Below are positions 1 through 7,750 of a stretch of DNA of 64,000 bases, one piece after another. Every line of letters starts with the position of its first letter. Within the stretch, counting starts at the first letter, position 1. The notes under the pieces are model-generated. The model was given only the letters and a program-made list of their open reading frames with translations. It searched no databases and was not told the origin of the DNA. The DNA comes from Oxalobacter formigenes (GTDB taxonomy: Bacteria; Pseudomonadota; Gammaproteobacteria; Burkholderiales; Burkholderiaceae_D): assembly GCF_002127965.1 (NCBI RefSeq), contig NZ_CP018787.1, positions 1,426,001-1,490,000 on the forward strand, given 5' to 3'. Position numbers and translations under genes: made by a program.

Positions 1-493
1 CCAGCGACAATTCCAGCGGTTCCCAGTCTGTTGCCCGATAAATCCAGTCTTCTCCATCCTTTTCTGGCGGGATCATCTCGATGGAATGGATGGCATAACC
101 AACCGAAATATTCCGGATAATGCCTTCCTTAACGTCCTGCCAAATCGCATTCACTTCTTCCCGTTTCGAGAATCGAGCAGTCGCAATGCCCTGACCATTT
201 TCGATAGATGCTGATTCCACAACGCCGAGTTGGTCGGACAAGTCATAGCGACAATGACTGTTCAGAAATGGTGCCCTTCCTGATGTCAGTCGTTCCATTC
301 GTACACATTCCGGGCTGACAGGCAGTTCTTCCACATAAAAACGTCCTCGCATGTAGTCGTACCGTCGAACCTTGCCTCCTGTCGTCCAAACCAGATTACA
401 CGTCCGGTTTTCATCGTTGATTGTCCCAACTGATGCGGCTCTGGTCTGCATCGGTAGGTCCGTCATTCCTTCTTTATTTGCCTGCTTTGGCAT
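1..493 (-). CDS. HK97-type phage prohead protease (partial, runs off left edge)
   Basis: Open from an ATG at 493 to the window edge, so only the N-terminal 164 residues are visible. It would cleave the scaffold and capsid N-termini during head maturation. The visible residues include a FLNSH segment that fits the catalytic histidine and an ISVGY segment that fits the catalytic serine of the HK97/ClpP-like prohead protease fold, then the usual W-P-LELSL segment. It lies directly after the portal gene in the leftward late operon, as in lambda-like phages where the protease, or a protease-capsid fusion, follows the portal. Whether it is fused to the major capsid protein cannot be seen. Confidence 0.85.
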   Translation of the reverse strand, partial: MPKQANKEGMTDLPMQTRAASVGTINDENRTCNLVWTTGGKVRRYDYMRGRFYVEELPVSPECVRMERLTSGRAPFLNSHCRYDLSDQLGVVESASIENGQGIATARFSKREEVNAIWQDVKEGIIRNISVGYAIHSIEMIPPEKDGEDWIYRATDWEPLELSL

Positions 494-512
494 CTGTTTC
501 TCCCAAAAAAAT

Positions 513-530
513 AACCCGGACAAGCCGGGC
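513..530 (-). terminator. Hairpin plus T-run between portal and protease genes
   Basis: On the minus strand CCCGG-CTTGT-CCGGG is followed by TTATTTTTTT. It has the form of an intrinsic terminator, but it lies inside the late operon between two genes that must be co-expressed. It may act as an attenuator or be read through by an antitermination complex. A weaker T-run on the plus side would also fit. Confidence 0.55.
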
Positions 531-554
531 TTTTATTCTCACAATTCAAATACC

Positions 555-2006
555 TTATGAATCCTCTGTTTTCATGACATCCGTTATCTTGATCAACCTC
601 TCCGATACCGCTGCATCCGAATCAAACAATATCCCCGCGTCGGCATACTGCTGGCGTTCGGCAATGATTTCAGCCAGAACGGCATCGGGGTCACCACCCA
701 ATTCCCTGATACTTTCTGATACGGATTTCATCCCTGCCCGTTGCGCTTCTTTTGCAGCCATAACATCCTTGACCGGATCAACCCAGGCCTTTTTAGGCAT
801 CGTCACTGACATTCGTGATGGTTTTCCTCGCAAAGCGCCAGATAGAATGGCTGATTTCTGCCATGCCCAGCAAATCGGGTTAATGAGCATCGGCACCAGC
901 GCAAGCCACTGTTCGGCATTGATAATTTGCCTAAACTCCACCAGACCGGCACGGTAAGACGAATAATTGAACTTCGATAAATCGCCAGTCATCTGCGAAT
1001 ACATCACGCCCATACCGGCGGCAATGGCGTGCAATTGGGTGTTGGTATAACCTTCATATCCCCCCGATTGTGACGGTGAAGCAAATTCGATGGCATCCGC
1101 ATTGTCGATTCTCGTTATCATGCCGGGGGCGAGTGTTTCCGTCCGTTGTCCTGATGCCGTTTTACCCTGTTGGCCAACATTCAAACCGCCATTGTCCGAG
1201 CGAATGAATACGGCGAAACAGGCTTCTATCTTTTTGCGAACCAGTTCGGCTTGTTCGTAATCGGCCACATCACGCAAGCGCATGAGCGCCACGGCTAATT
1301 CAGACATTCCTCTGACCTGCGATGCCCGTTCTTTCCGGTAGTAATGGAGGATATATCTGGCCGCCACCCTGATGCTGTCCATCCCGTTTTTCCAGCTCAT
1401 TCCGGCAATCTCTCCCGGATGAGTCTGGAAAAGCCAATACGCACAGCGCCTGCCTGAACGGTCAAACTCCACACCGGCAATCACGAAATGCCCGTTATCC
1501 AGTTCACCTATTTTGCTTGTATCGAGATGATCAGCTTCGAGGACTTGCAACTGTAACGGAACTGACAATCCCTCATAAAGCCCGGTATGATGCAGGCGAA
1601 TCAGCACTTCACCATCGGTATAACGATGACGTACAGCCAATTCCAGCAATCCATTGAAATTCAGTTGCCCGTCATAATCACACTGATCACACCATGCTTC
1701 CCACAATCCGTTATCCGGAGCTTTAACCGTTATACCGTCCCCGATTGTATTAGCCACCAGCGCACGAATGGCCGACCGTCCATATTCGTTGTTTCGGACA
1801 ATATCCCGTCCTCTGGCACGAATACGGGACAGTTGCGGCGCAATTTCAGCATTGGCACTGCCGTTTGTAGCGTGCCATCCAGCTGTTCGTCTGCCAACCT
1901 TGCCCGCATCGTATGATCTGGCCATATTCAGAGACATACGCGCATACGCCCGGCGAACGGCAGCAGCGGGCGACACGTATTCAACCATTCGATCTATCCA
2001 GTTCAT
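555..2006 (-). CDS. Phage portal protein, lambda gpB family
   Basis: 483 residues, normal for the lambda-type portal family (PF05136). It would form the dodecameric ring at the head vertex through which DNA is packaged and to which the tail joins. The N-terminal MNWIDRMVEYVSP start and the segments NPICWAWQ and MRLRDVADYEQAELVRKK are typical of this family. The ATG at 2006 lies 4 bases after the stop of the gpW-like gene, which fits tight translational coupling in the packaging operon. No truncation is seen. Confidence 0.92.
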   Translation of the reverse strand: MNWIDRMVEYVSPAAAVRRAYARMSLNMARSYDAGKVGRRTAGWHATNGSANAEIAPQLSRIRARGRDIVRNNEYGRSAIRALVANTIGDGITVKAPDNGLWEAWCDQCDYDGQLNFNGLLELAVRHRYTDGEVLIRLHHTGLYEGLSVPLQLQVLEADHLDTSKIGELDNGHFVIAGVEFDRSGRRCAYWLFQTHPGEIAGMSWKNGMDSIRVAARYILHYYRKERASQVRGMSELAVALMRLRDVADYEQAELVRKKIEACFAVFIRSDNGGLNVGQQGKTASGQRTETLAPGMITRIDNADAIEFASPSQSGGYEGYTNTQLHAIAAGMGVMYSQMTGDLSKFNYSSYRAGLVEFRQIINAEQWLALVPMLINPICWAWQKSAILSGALRGKPSRMSVTMPKKAWVDPVKDVMAAKEAQRAGMKSVSESIRELGGDPDAVLAEIIAERQQYADAGILFDSDAAVSERLIKITDVMKTEDS

Positions 2007-2009
2007 CCG

Positions 2010-2228
2010 TTAATCCCTCGAAAATATTGCCAGCGCTGCCGGTCCCCTGTTACTGTTTCCGCCCGATATCAAGCCGCTGGCGGTCAGCTCGCTGCGCATC
2101 AGGTTCCTCACCCGGAGCAGTTCATCCATCGAGCGATACCGCACCCGTTTTCCGCCGTAATCCACTTCCAGCAGACCATTTGCCAGTGCTTTTTCCACTG
2201 CATTGAATTGTTCAACTGTGAATGCCAT
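2010..2228 (-). CDS. Phage head-tail joining protein, gpW-like
   Basis: A 72-residue protein matching the size (lambda gpW is 68 residues) and position of gpW, between the terminase large subunit and the portal. It contains the family-like pattern ALANGLLEVDYGGKRVRYRS followed by a helical segment with MDELLRVRNLM. gpW binds the connector after DNA packaging and provides the seat for further tail joining proteins. The short spacing to both neighbours supports co-translation. Confidence 0.85.
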   Translation of the reverse strand: MAFTVEQFNAVEKALANGLLEVDYGGKRVRYRSMDELLRVRNLMRSELTASGLISGGNSNRGPAALAIFSRD

Positions 2229-2236
2229 TTATCCCC

Positions 2237-4372
2237 CTATAACCAGTTATCGTTACCTCCTCTGCAGAGCCAGTTTGACCCGACACCCAGCCAGTTATCC
2301 GGTTCCGGCTCTGGTTCTGGTTCGGTCTTATGTTCCTGTTCCGGTTTCGTTTCTGGTCTCGCTGTCGCTGTTTCAACAGTTTGCTTTTCCGTCTCAAGCT
2401 GCCGTTTTTCCGGTTCGGTTTCGGATATTTTCGCACCTGAAAGCGAAACGGATGTTCCACTCTGTTCCATCGCGTTCCGGTCATTTTTTTCATGTTCGTC
2501 AGCTTGTTTAAACAGATCAGGAATGCGCGGTTCGATCAGAGTTTTCAAATGTTCCCAGTCCGCTGCCTGAAACCGGTTAATTCGTACATTGGGATGACAG
2601 GCAGCAGCATAGGCATACACCCATGTATCCAGCGCCTCGTTACGCTGCCTTATCTTGACGTAACGCCCTCGCCGATCATCGTACACTTCCGCTGTCATCT
2701 GTTCGTAGAACTCCGTCGGCAATCCTTCAGGGAAACGAACCATCCTTTTTTCAGGTGCAAGATATTGTTCTGTTTCGCCTGAAATCTCGACGTCACTCGC
2801 CAGACGCGAAAACAAGGCGTTCTTGGCCGTATCGGTACCGACAGACCAAACCATTACCCCGTTCTTCTGAACGTCACCACGGGCGTTTTTGACGTCCTGG
2901 CGTGTCGGTCTGGACAGGATCGGCCGATTCGTTTCTTTTGCGCCCTTGACTGCAATAACTCTGTCGAAACGACATTGCCGGACATGGTTGTAAACCCTGT
3001 GCGTGTTGTAACCGGTATCGATTGCCGTCATGGATATTTGCAAATCCACGCCAAAGGCATTGCGAACCGGTGAATGTCGATACTTTTCCAGCGCTTCCCA
3101 CACTTCCGGTTTTTCCGGATCGCCATGAATAATGACGTAATCGATGGTTGCGCACCGTTCGTTTTCTCCCCACCCCACAAGATGACCTTCCAACCGGTCT
3201 TTCTGAACGTCCACGCCCAGCGTCAGAACGAAAATGCCTTCCGGAACCGTCCGTACCGGCCAGCTTTCTGCCCGTTTTTCAAGATCAACGCCTTTAACCC
3301 TGTCGCCGAAATCTTCATAAGGCAAACCTTTCTGCAGGTTAATGAACGGCTGTAATTTGGCCGGATCATTGCAAGCATCCAGCCATTTCTTCGCAATCTC
3401 GACCCAAGTAAGCCCAAGCCCGATAGGCGAATACAAGGCATTGATGTGATAACCTAGCCTTTCCCGTTCCGGATGGGCATGTATCCAGCAGGCTCCGTTT
3501 TCCTCGGCCAGCATCCACGGCTTGAAGCGTTCTTCGATACAACCGCCACAATGTGGACAGACATATGCTGCCGTCTCCGGATGATGTATTTTCTTTCCGT
3601 CTTCGCCGACCGTTTTCTGCCAGATCAGATTTTCAAATTCAAGCGTCTGCAGTTCTACACAATGCGGACACGTCACCCAATATTTCGCCTGTGATGAGCG
3701 TTCATATTCTTTGGCGATATGTGACGTTTCTTTCCGTCCCGGTGTCGATGCCTTATACCGTTTTGCACGTGCAAACGTCACTGTCCGCTGTTCAGCCAGT
3801 GAAATAGGATCGCCTTCGCCGTCGACATCGATCGGGTAACGATCCGTTTCATCCAGAGCCAATTTCTTGATCGGCATGGATGCCAGTGCCGATGCCGCAT
3901 TGGCGCCGGTCATGACGAGCACACCACCTGGAAATTCCTTGACCAACGTTGTGTTGCCGCTATCGCGTTTCCTTGATGCCGGTATTTTTGCCAATAATCG
4001 TTTGTTCAATTCGATCATTGGCGCAATACGCTGTTTACTGTACTTTTCTGCCGTGTCCACCGTCGGCTGTACTGTCAGCATCGGGGCCGGTGCATGATCG
4101 ACTGTGTAGCCGATCCAGTTCAGCAAGACTTCCGTTTTTCCGACCTGCGAAGCGGCCATGAAACAAATATCCTTTGCAGGATGCTCATCCGATAGCGTGT
4201 CCATGATTTCACGCAAATACGGCGTTCTGGATGTCCTCCACAACCCCGGTTCAGCAGAGGCCTTACCGGACAACATCCTGTTTTTATCTGCCCATGTACT
4301 GACTTTCAGTTTTTCCGGTAATTTCCACGCTTTGACCACGGCATGACAGATTGCCTTGTAGCCATCAAGCAT
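2237..4372 (-). CDS. Phage terminase large subunit, GpA family
   Basis: ATP-driven DNA packaging motor and cos-cleaving nuclease, 711 residues from the chosen start. An ATPase P-loop variant ASQVGKTE lies near residue 75 and a Walker B-like ALDETDRYP near 171. The nuclease part begins around LTLGVDVQKDRLEGHLVGWG. The ATG at 4372 is chosen over an upstream in-frame ATG at 4399 because GGAG lies 8 bases before it and it overlaps the small-subunit stop by 8 bases (ATGCTTGA). The C-terminal tail is unusual: a charged stretch with EPEPEPEP and a repeated NWL, which may be the prohead-binding end. Confidence 0.93.
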   Translation of the reverse strand: MLDGYKAICHAVVKAWKLPEKLKVSTWADKNRMLSGKASAEPGLWRTSRTPYLREIMDTLSDEHPAKDICFMAASQVGKTEVLLNWIGYTVDHAPAPMLTVQPTVDTAEKYSKQRIAPMIELNKRLLAKIPASRKRDSGNTTLVKEFPGGVLVMTGANAASALASMPIKKLALDETDRYPIDVDGEGDPISLAEQRTVTFARAKRYKASTPGRKETSHIAKEYERSSQAKYWVTCPHCVELQTLEFENLIWQKTVGEDGKKIHHPETAAYVCPHCGGCIEERFKPWMLAEENGACWIHAHPERERLGYHINALYSPIGLGLTWVEIAKKWLDACNDPAKLQPFINLQKGLPYEDFGDRVKGVDLEKRAESWPVRTVPEGIFVLTLGVDVQKDRLEGHLVGWGENERCATIDYVIIHGDPEKPEVWEALEKYRHSPVRNAFGVDLQISMTAIDTGYNTHRVYNHVRQCRFDRVIAVKGAKETNRPILSRPTRQDVKNARGDVQKNGVMVWSVGTDTAKNALFSRLASDVEISGETEQYLAPEKRMVRFPEGLPTEFYEQMTAEVYDDRRGRYVKIRQRNEALDTWVYAYAAACHPNVRINRFQAADWEHLKTLIEPRIPDLFKQADEHEKNDRNAMEQSGTSVSLSGAKISETEPEKRQLETEKQTVETATARPETKPEQEHKTEPEPEPEPDNWLGVGSNWLCRGGNDNWL

Positions 4373-4967
4373 GATCTTCTCCGGATAGATGTTTCTCAAT
4401 CAGTTCAGATACCGTTTTTTCCATCGTGCTGCATATCTTTTCGCATTCGTCTGTAATCAGAGCATGGACCTTTGCCGGATCCGTTTCAGCCGCGATCTGT
4501 TGCGTCAGGCGTTCCGGAATTTGCATTAAAGCCGTTCTGGCCGCCATGTGCGTATCCACCACCGCCTTGACGATGGGTTCCACCATGGCAATAAGCCCTC
4601 TTTGCTTTGCCAGTTCAATTTTTTTCAGCTCGGCTTCAGCCCGCTCCCTATCCGCCCGTGCCTGATGGTAGTCGCTTTCCTGTTCATCACTTACAAAAGG
4701 GCTGACTGGCTTGTTTTTTGGTGCTTCGGACACTGGTTTTTCCGGTAACGTGATCTCTTTTCCATCACGATAGGCATTCCAGCGATCACGAACTCCGACC
4801 TTGCTTGGATCGCCCGTCGCTTCGATCAGGCGCAAGCTGGCTTCGACGTTGACCTGTTTCCCATCTTCCGACAAAACGATACGTTTCTGGTCTTTCAGCT
4901 TCGTCACATATGACACGCCGCAACCGTATATTTTGGCGAACACGGATTTTGTGACAAAACCATTCAT
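4365..4967 (-). CDS. Phage terminase small subunit, Nu1-like
   Basis: A 200-residue DNA-recognition subunit of the packaging terminase. The N-terminus (FVTKSVFAKIYGCGVSYVTKLKDQKRI) looks like the winged helix-turn-helix of Nu1-type proteins that bind cosB. A charged coiled-coil-like middle (RADRERAEAELKKIELAKQRG) would mediate oligomer formation. The end overlaps the large-subunit gene by 8 bases. The candidate cos region lies immediately upstream. Confidence 0.85.
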   Translation of the reverse strand: MNGFVTKSVFAKIYGCGVSYVTKLKDQKRIVLSEDGKQVNVEASLRLIEATGDPSKVGVRDRWNAYRDGKEITLPEKPVSEAPKNKPVSPFVSDEQESDYHQARADRERAEAELKKIELAKQRGLIAMVEPIVKAVVDTHMAARTALMQIPERLTQQIAAETDPAKVHALITDECEKICSTMEKTVSELIEKHLSGEDHA

Positions 4968-5040
4968 GCAAACATCCTTAATTTCACTTAAAATATTGAT
5001 TTCACTACATATATTTCACTAACTTCACCAAGCTGTGACC

Positions 5041-5093
5041 AGCGAAAACACGCGGTTCGAATTACCCGCATAGGCGCCCCAAGGGAAGGACCC
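5041..5093 (-). other. Candidate cos (cohesive-end) region
   Basis: A GC-rich island in an otherwise AT-rich gap just upstream of the terminase small-subunit gene, which is where cos lies in phages with Nu1/GpA terminases. The minus strand reads GGGGCGCCTATGCGGG and, further on, CCGCGTGTTTTCGCT. The latter resembles the right part of lambda cosN (CGCGGGTTTTCGCT, recalled from memory). No cleavage site can be proven from sequence alone. The open frame across it looks incidental. Confidence 0.45.
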
Positions 5094-5105
5094 ATATTTT
5101 TCAAT

Positions 5106-5120
5106 TGAGAATGATTCTCA
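5106..5120. promoter_or_regulatory. Fur-box-like palindrome TGAGAATGATTCTCA
   Basis: A 15-base perfect inverted repeat (TGAGAAT-G-ATTCTCA) that closely resembles the classic GATAATGATAATCATTATC Fur-binding motif. It lies inside the prophage between the tail-Z-like gene and the terminase genes, close to the candidate cos site. It could be an iron-responsive operator or a phage protein site. The match is visible, but its role is inference. Confidence 0.4.
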
Positions 5121-5156
5121 TTTACAATATCGTGATCTGTACCCGAATCATTGCCC

Positions 5157-5924
5157 TCAGCCTTTTGATGTACCCGATCCAACAACTTGGACAAAAGTTT
5201 CCTTGAGATTCTTTTCAAAATGTCTCTCTGCAGATTTTTCCGTTGCATAAAAGAAATCCAGACGTTGCCCATAGACCGGATACGGAACAAACATCATGAT
5301 CGGCTTGACTGCCGAACCCTGCGCTAACTGATACCGTGCCCAGATACCGGCAGCAAACTTGTCTGCTCTACCTTTCGAAACAAAGTAGCTGACTCCCTGT
5401 TTCGTTTTTGTTCCGCGTGCTATCGACTTGCGCCGTTTATCTGTCATGTTTGCCCGATAACCTTGCTCACCGAATGCTTTGAAATAAGCAAGAATCTGAA
5501 CAATCAAACCTCGTGGCATGTTGCCATATGAATCCAGCTGAACCCCTGACCCAGGCACAACGATATGGTTGCTCGGCAAGATACCAATAGAGCGCAAAGC
5601 CACCTCAAACCGTTTGAGCGGACGAACCCCACCGAAAACTTGCGGTAATAGATATTTGCCAGCTGGAATGCCTTTGCCCCCGAATGTTTTGAAACCGACT
5701 GTTGCTTCAAGTTTTGATTTTGAAGCCGCTTGAATGTACGTGCTGTTTAACGTGTATGGCGTCGGTCGATCGAATGAATCCGTCATTTCATGTTTCAGAT
5801 CGGCTTGCAAATCCTTGGCCGTCATCGTCAGACTCTTTGCTGCGATAAATGGAATCTGGCGGGCAATATGATCGTCAATCGACTCTTGCAATTCCTTCAA
5901 GCCCTTTATTTCGATTTTCATCAT
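5157..5924 (-). CDS. Phage minor tail protein Z-like protein
   Basis: About 256 residues from ATG 5924 (or the adjacent ATG at 5921). An open frame reaches back to 5945, but that extension runs into the terminator stem of the upstream gene, so the later start is better. The N-terminus (KIEIKGLKELQESI, then IPFIAAKSLTMTAKDLQADL) has the pattern of the tail-assembly gpZ/HK97-gp10-like proteins. The C-terminus is basic and helical. Its place upstream of the terminase, where lysis genes are usual, is odd; no holin or endolysin is seen between the Q-like gene and the terminase. Confidence 0.55.
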   Translation of the reverse strand: MMKIEIKGLKELQESIDDHIARQIPFIAAKSLTMTAKDLQADLKHEMTDSFDRPTPYTLNSTYIQAASKSKLEATVGFKTFGGKGIPAGKYLLPQVFGGVRPLKRFEVALRSIGILPSNHIVVPGSGVQLDSYGNMPRGLIVQILAYFKAFGEQGYRANMTDKRRKSIARGTKTKQGVSYFVSKGRADKFAAGIWARYQLAQGSAVKPIMMFVPYPVYGQRLDFFYATEKSAERHFEKNLKETFVQVVGSGTSKG

Positions 5925-5930
5925 GACAAT

Positions 5931-5957
5931 AAAAAAGCCCTGCAAATTTTGCAGGGC
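5931..5957 (-). terminator. Intrinsic terminator after the 5978-6769 gene
   Basis: On the minus strand a 10-base-pair stem GCCCTGCAAA/TTTGCAGGGC is followed directly by TTTTTTATT. It ends transcription of the unknown gene at 5978-6769 and separates it from the tail and packaging genes. Confidence 0.85.
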
Positions 5958-5977
5958 CTGCTGTATAAAAAATAGAA

Positions 5978-6769
5978 CTATTCGTTATCGGTGAATATCT
6001 CATGAACATCAATAATCTTATACATTTTGGGTACATCCTCAACTGTTTCAACAAATACATCGACAAGAAAATAGTCTTGAAAAGGATAAGGACGTTCGAA
6101 TAGCATTTTCTTTTTCAATTCCTCATTTTCGAACGTCACCCTGATCGGTTTTGGCGAAATACTTTCAATTATTGCCTTGTCTCCCACAGTATTGCTTGTC
6201 TGATTCTTAGCTTGATCCCAATGTAATAACACTTTATTGCGAACGCCAACCAGAGGAACTTTAAGAATCTCTATTTCCCTACGTGCATTATTCTGAATTG
6301 TATTGGCTTCTGGAGAATGAAAATGGTAATGGACACTAATTTCACCATTTACATTTACGGTATCGATTCTGAAAGAGCCTTTAGCATCTTTAGCAATTGG
6401 GTCAACGATATCCATAATATTTTCAAGTGTCTTTTTTTCGATCACAGCAGGTCTGTCAACCTTATTTCCAGCAAGCCAATTTAATAACACGACAAGTCCT
6501 CCCCCAAACGCAACCAATGTATTTATGTCTTCCATATACGGAAGCAAGGATGAGGTTAATCCCACTAGCTCGGTGATAATACTGCCAGACCTTACGTCTT
6601 TAACGTAAAGACCGGCATCAACAGGTGGCAGCCCCAACTCTTTTTCTACGTAACGCTGATATTCATTACTGACACCCAACATACATTCGGCCAGATCCCT
6701 CACATCTACCGGTCGGCTGTTCTTGATTGTCAACACGAGTTTTGATTCATCAGGCATGACGAGCTCCAA
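5978..6769 (-). CDS. Unknown AT-rich prophage gene (moron-like), possible single membrane segment
   Basis: 263 residues, not recognised with certainty. The N-terminal 85 residues look globular (DVRDLAECMLGVSNEYQRYVE, then LYVKDVRSGSIITELV). A hydrophobic stretch around INTLVAFGGGLVVLLNWL could be one membrane helix. The remainder is a mixed domain with NVNGEISVHYHFHS. The gene has its own downstream terminator, is clearly more AT-rich than the phage late genes, and lies between the late regulator and the tail gene. These are features of a moron, a gene expressed from the lysogen. A role in host protection is possible but unsupported by any motif. Confidence 0.6.
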   Translation of the reverse strand: MELVMPDESKLVLTIKNSRPVDVRDLAECMLGVSNEYQRYVEKELGLPPVDAGLYVKDVRSGSIITELVGLTSSLLPYMEDINTLVAFGGGLVVLLNWLAGNKVDRPAVIEKKTLENIMDIVDPIAKDAKGSFRIDTVNVNGEISVHYHFHSPEANTIQNNARREIEILKVPLVGVRNKVLLHWDQAKNQTSNTVGDKAIIESISPKPIRVTFENEELKKKMLFERPYPFQDYFLVDVFVETVEDVPKMYKIIDVHEIFTDNE

Positions 6770-7064
6770 CTGTTTATTCAGTTAGTAATTTACTCGTGCT
6801 CAACCATTTTTAGAATCGAAAATAACTTTTCCTTATAAAAATTAAACTTATCTGCTACAAATAAATATGATTACTGAGCAAAGTATTGAAAACGCAATAA
6901 TTTCTTGTAAACTGTAAGGTTATTCATAAAAAAATCCCTGCCGAAATAGGTCAGGGATTAAAGAAAATAGTCTTTGAGTAACAGCTCTGCTTGAGCATAG
7001 CAATAATGTAACGAAAAAGTGTAATTTTTCAAATAGTCACTTTGTCTAAGTTCGGCTTGACAGT
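6770..7064. other. AT-rich intergenic region with promoter potential and one terminator
   Basis: 295 bases of AT-rich sequence between the unknown gene and the Q-like gene. It contains the terminator at 6928-6959 and A/T-rich stretches that could hold the private promoter of the 5978-6769 gene. No convincing -35/-10 pair was fixed and no open frame of interest is present. Confidence 0.4.
6928..6959 (-). terminator. Intrinsic terminator after the Q-like gene
   Basis: The minus strand reads AATCCCTG, an 11-base loop, CAGGGATT and then TTTTTTATG. It lies about 105 bases downstream of the Q-like gene and would block read-through into the unknown gene unless antitermination acts. Confidence 0.8.
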
Positions 7065-7424
7065 TTAAATCACTTGTTTATAATCGCGCGACCCAATTAA
7101 AACCTGTTGTTTCAACGCGCTCATTCGGTTATAGACTGTCTTGTTGGCACATCTATGATGAAATGCAATAGAAGACACCGGCAAGCCCTTCACATACCAA
7201 TCCCACCCCATCCAGAACAACGATGGTTTTTCTGCCTTCACCCTGGACATAATGCCGTCGATCATCATTACATCAGCATCGACCAGCGCAACCGTACCAG
7301 AACTCCCGCCAGACAATTCAACCCTGAATGTCGGCGATTGAGCAGGAAACCCGCAAACCCCTTTTTCCTTCAGTGCCGAAAACAATCCCCATTTTTTCAA
7401 TTTTTCGTCTGCCCAATCGCTCAT
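7065..7424 (-). CDS. Putative late-transcription regulator (antitermination Q-like)
   Basis: 119 residues, the last gene of the leftward early block and just before the late genes, where Q-type regulators lie. The C-terminal half (PVSSIAFHHRCANKTVYNRM) resembles a helix-turn-helix or sigma-region-4-like segment, and the middle VDADVMMIDGIMSRVK is typical of small phage late regulators. A function in switching on the packaging and head genes is inferred from position and fold only. It could also be an ArpU/RinA-type activator. Confidence 0.5.
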   Translation of the reverse strand: MSDWADEKLKKWGLFSALKEKGVCGFPAQSPTFRVELSGGSSGTVALVDADVMMIDGIMSRVKAEKPSLFWMGWDWYVKGLPVSSIAFHHRCANKTVYNRMSALKQQVLIGSRDYKQVI

Positions 7425-7474
7425 TTCATCTTCTTTCTTTATTTTATTGATTCATGTCAATTTTTTAATGGTTT

Positions 7475-7750
7475 TGTGAACAGTATGAATAGTTATGTTA
7501 ATAGTTTTGTGAATAGTTTATTTTTTATAACATATTGTTTTTATTAATATTTTTTAGGTATGTGAATAGTATGAATAGTTTTATCCCTATACGCGCGAGA
7601 AATTATTTCATTCTCGGAAAAATATGCATCTCGCGTGTGCGCGCGCACGTGTAGAAAAAACTGTTCATACTGTCCATACTGTTCACAAAGCCTTATTTCA
7701 TGCGGGTTCTGACGTGTTAACAGTTTTTCGAAACTATTCATACTGTTCAC
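7475..7750. repeat. Iteron array (GTGAACAGT-type) next to the primase gene, likely phage replication origin
   Basis: At least ten copies of a 9-10 base element of the form [G/A]TGAAYAGT. On the plus strand they start near 7475, 7485, 7496, 7508, 7561 and 7571. In inverted orientation they lie at 7660-7668, 7669-7677, 7678-7686, 7732-7741 and 7742-7750. The two arms flank an AT-rich stretch (7518-7560) and a CGCGCG-rich stretch (7591-7650). The unit is close to the type I iterons bound by P4 alpha protein (GGTGAACAG[A/T], from memory). The P4-alpha-type primase-helicase gene ends inside the right arm. This fits an origin where the initiator binds inverted iteron clusters. Confidence 0.7.
7544..7750 (-). 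CDS. Small open frame across the iterons, doubtful gene
   Basis: 68 codons from a GTG overlapping the primase stop. The peptide has repeats (NSMNS, EQYGQYEQ, TIHTIH) that simply mirror the iteron DNA repeats. Translational coupling to the primase is possible, but the frame may exist only because the iterons have a 9-base period and so avoid stops. Listed as doubtful. Confidence 0.2.
   Translation of the reverse strand: MNSMNSFEKLLTRQNPHEIRLCEQYGQYEQFFLHVRAHTRDAYFSENEIISRAYRDKTIHTIHIPKKY

Noticed and set aside
5041-5093. Possible tRNA fragment (GGTTCGAAT-like word)
   Set aside because: The T-loop-like word is not within a foldable tRNA; the cos interpretation fits the place better.
4988-5290. 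100-codon minus-strand frame across the candidate cos region
   Set aside because: It overlaps the tail-Z-like gene in another frame and runs through cos-like DNA. No start signal.
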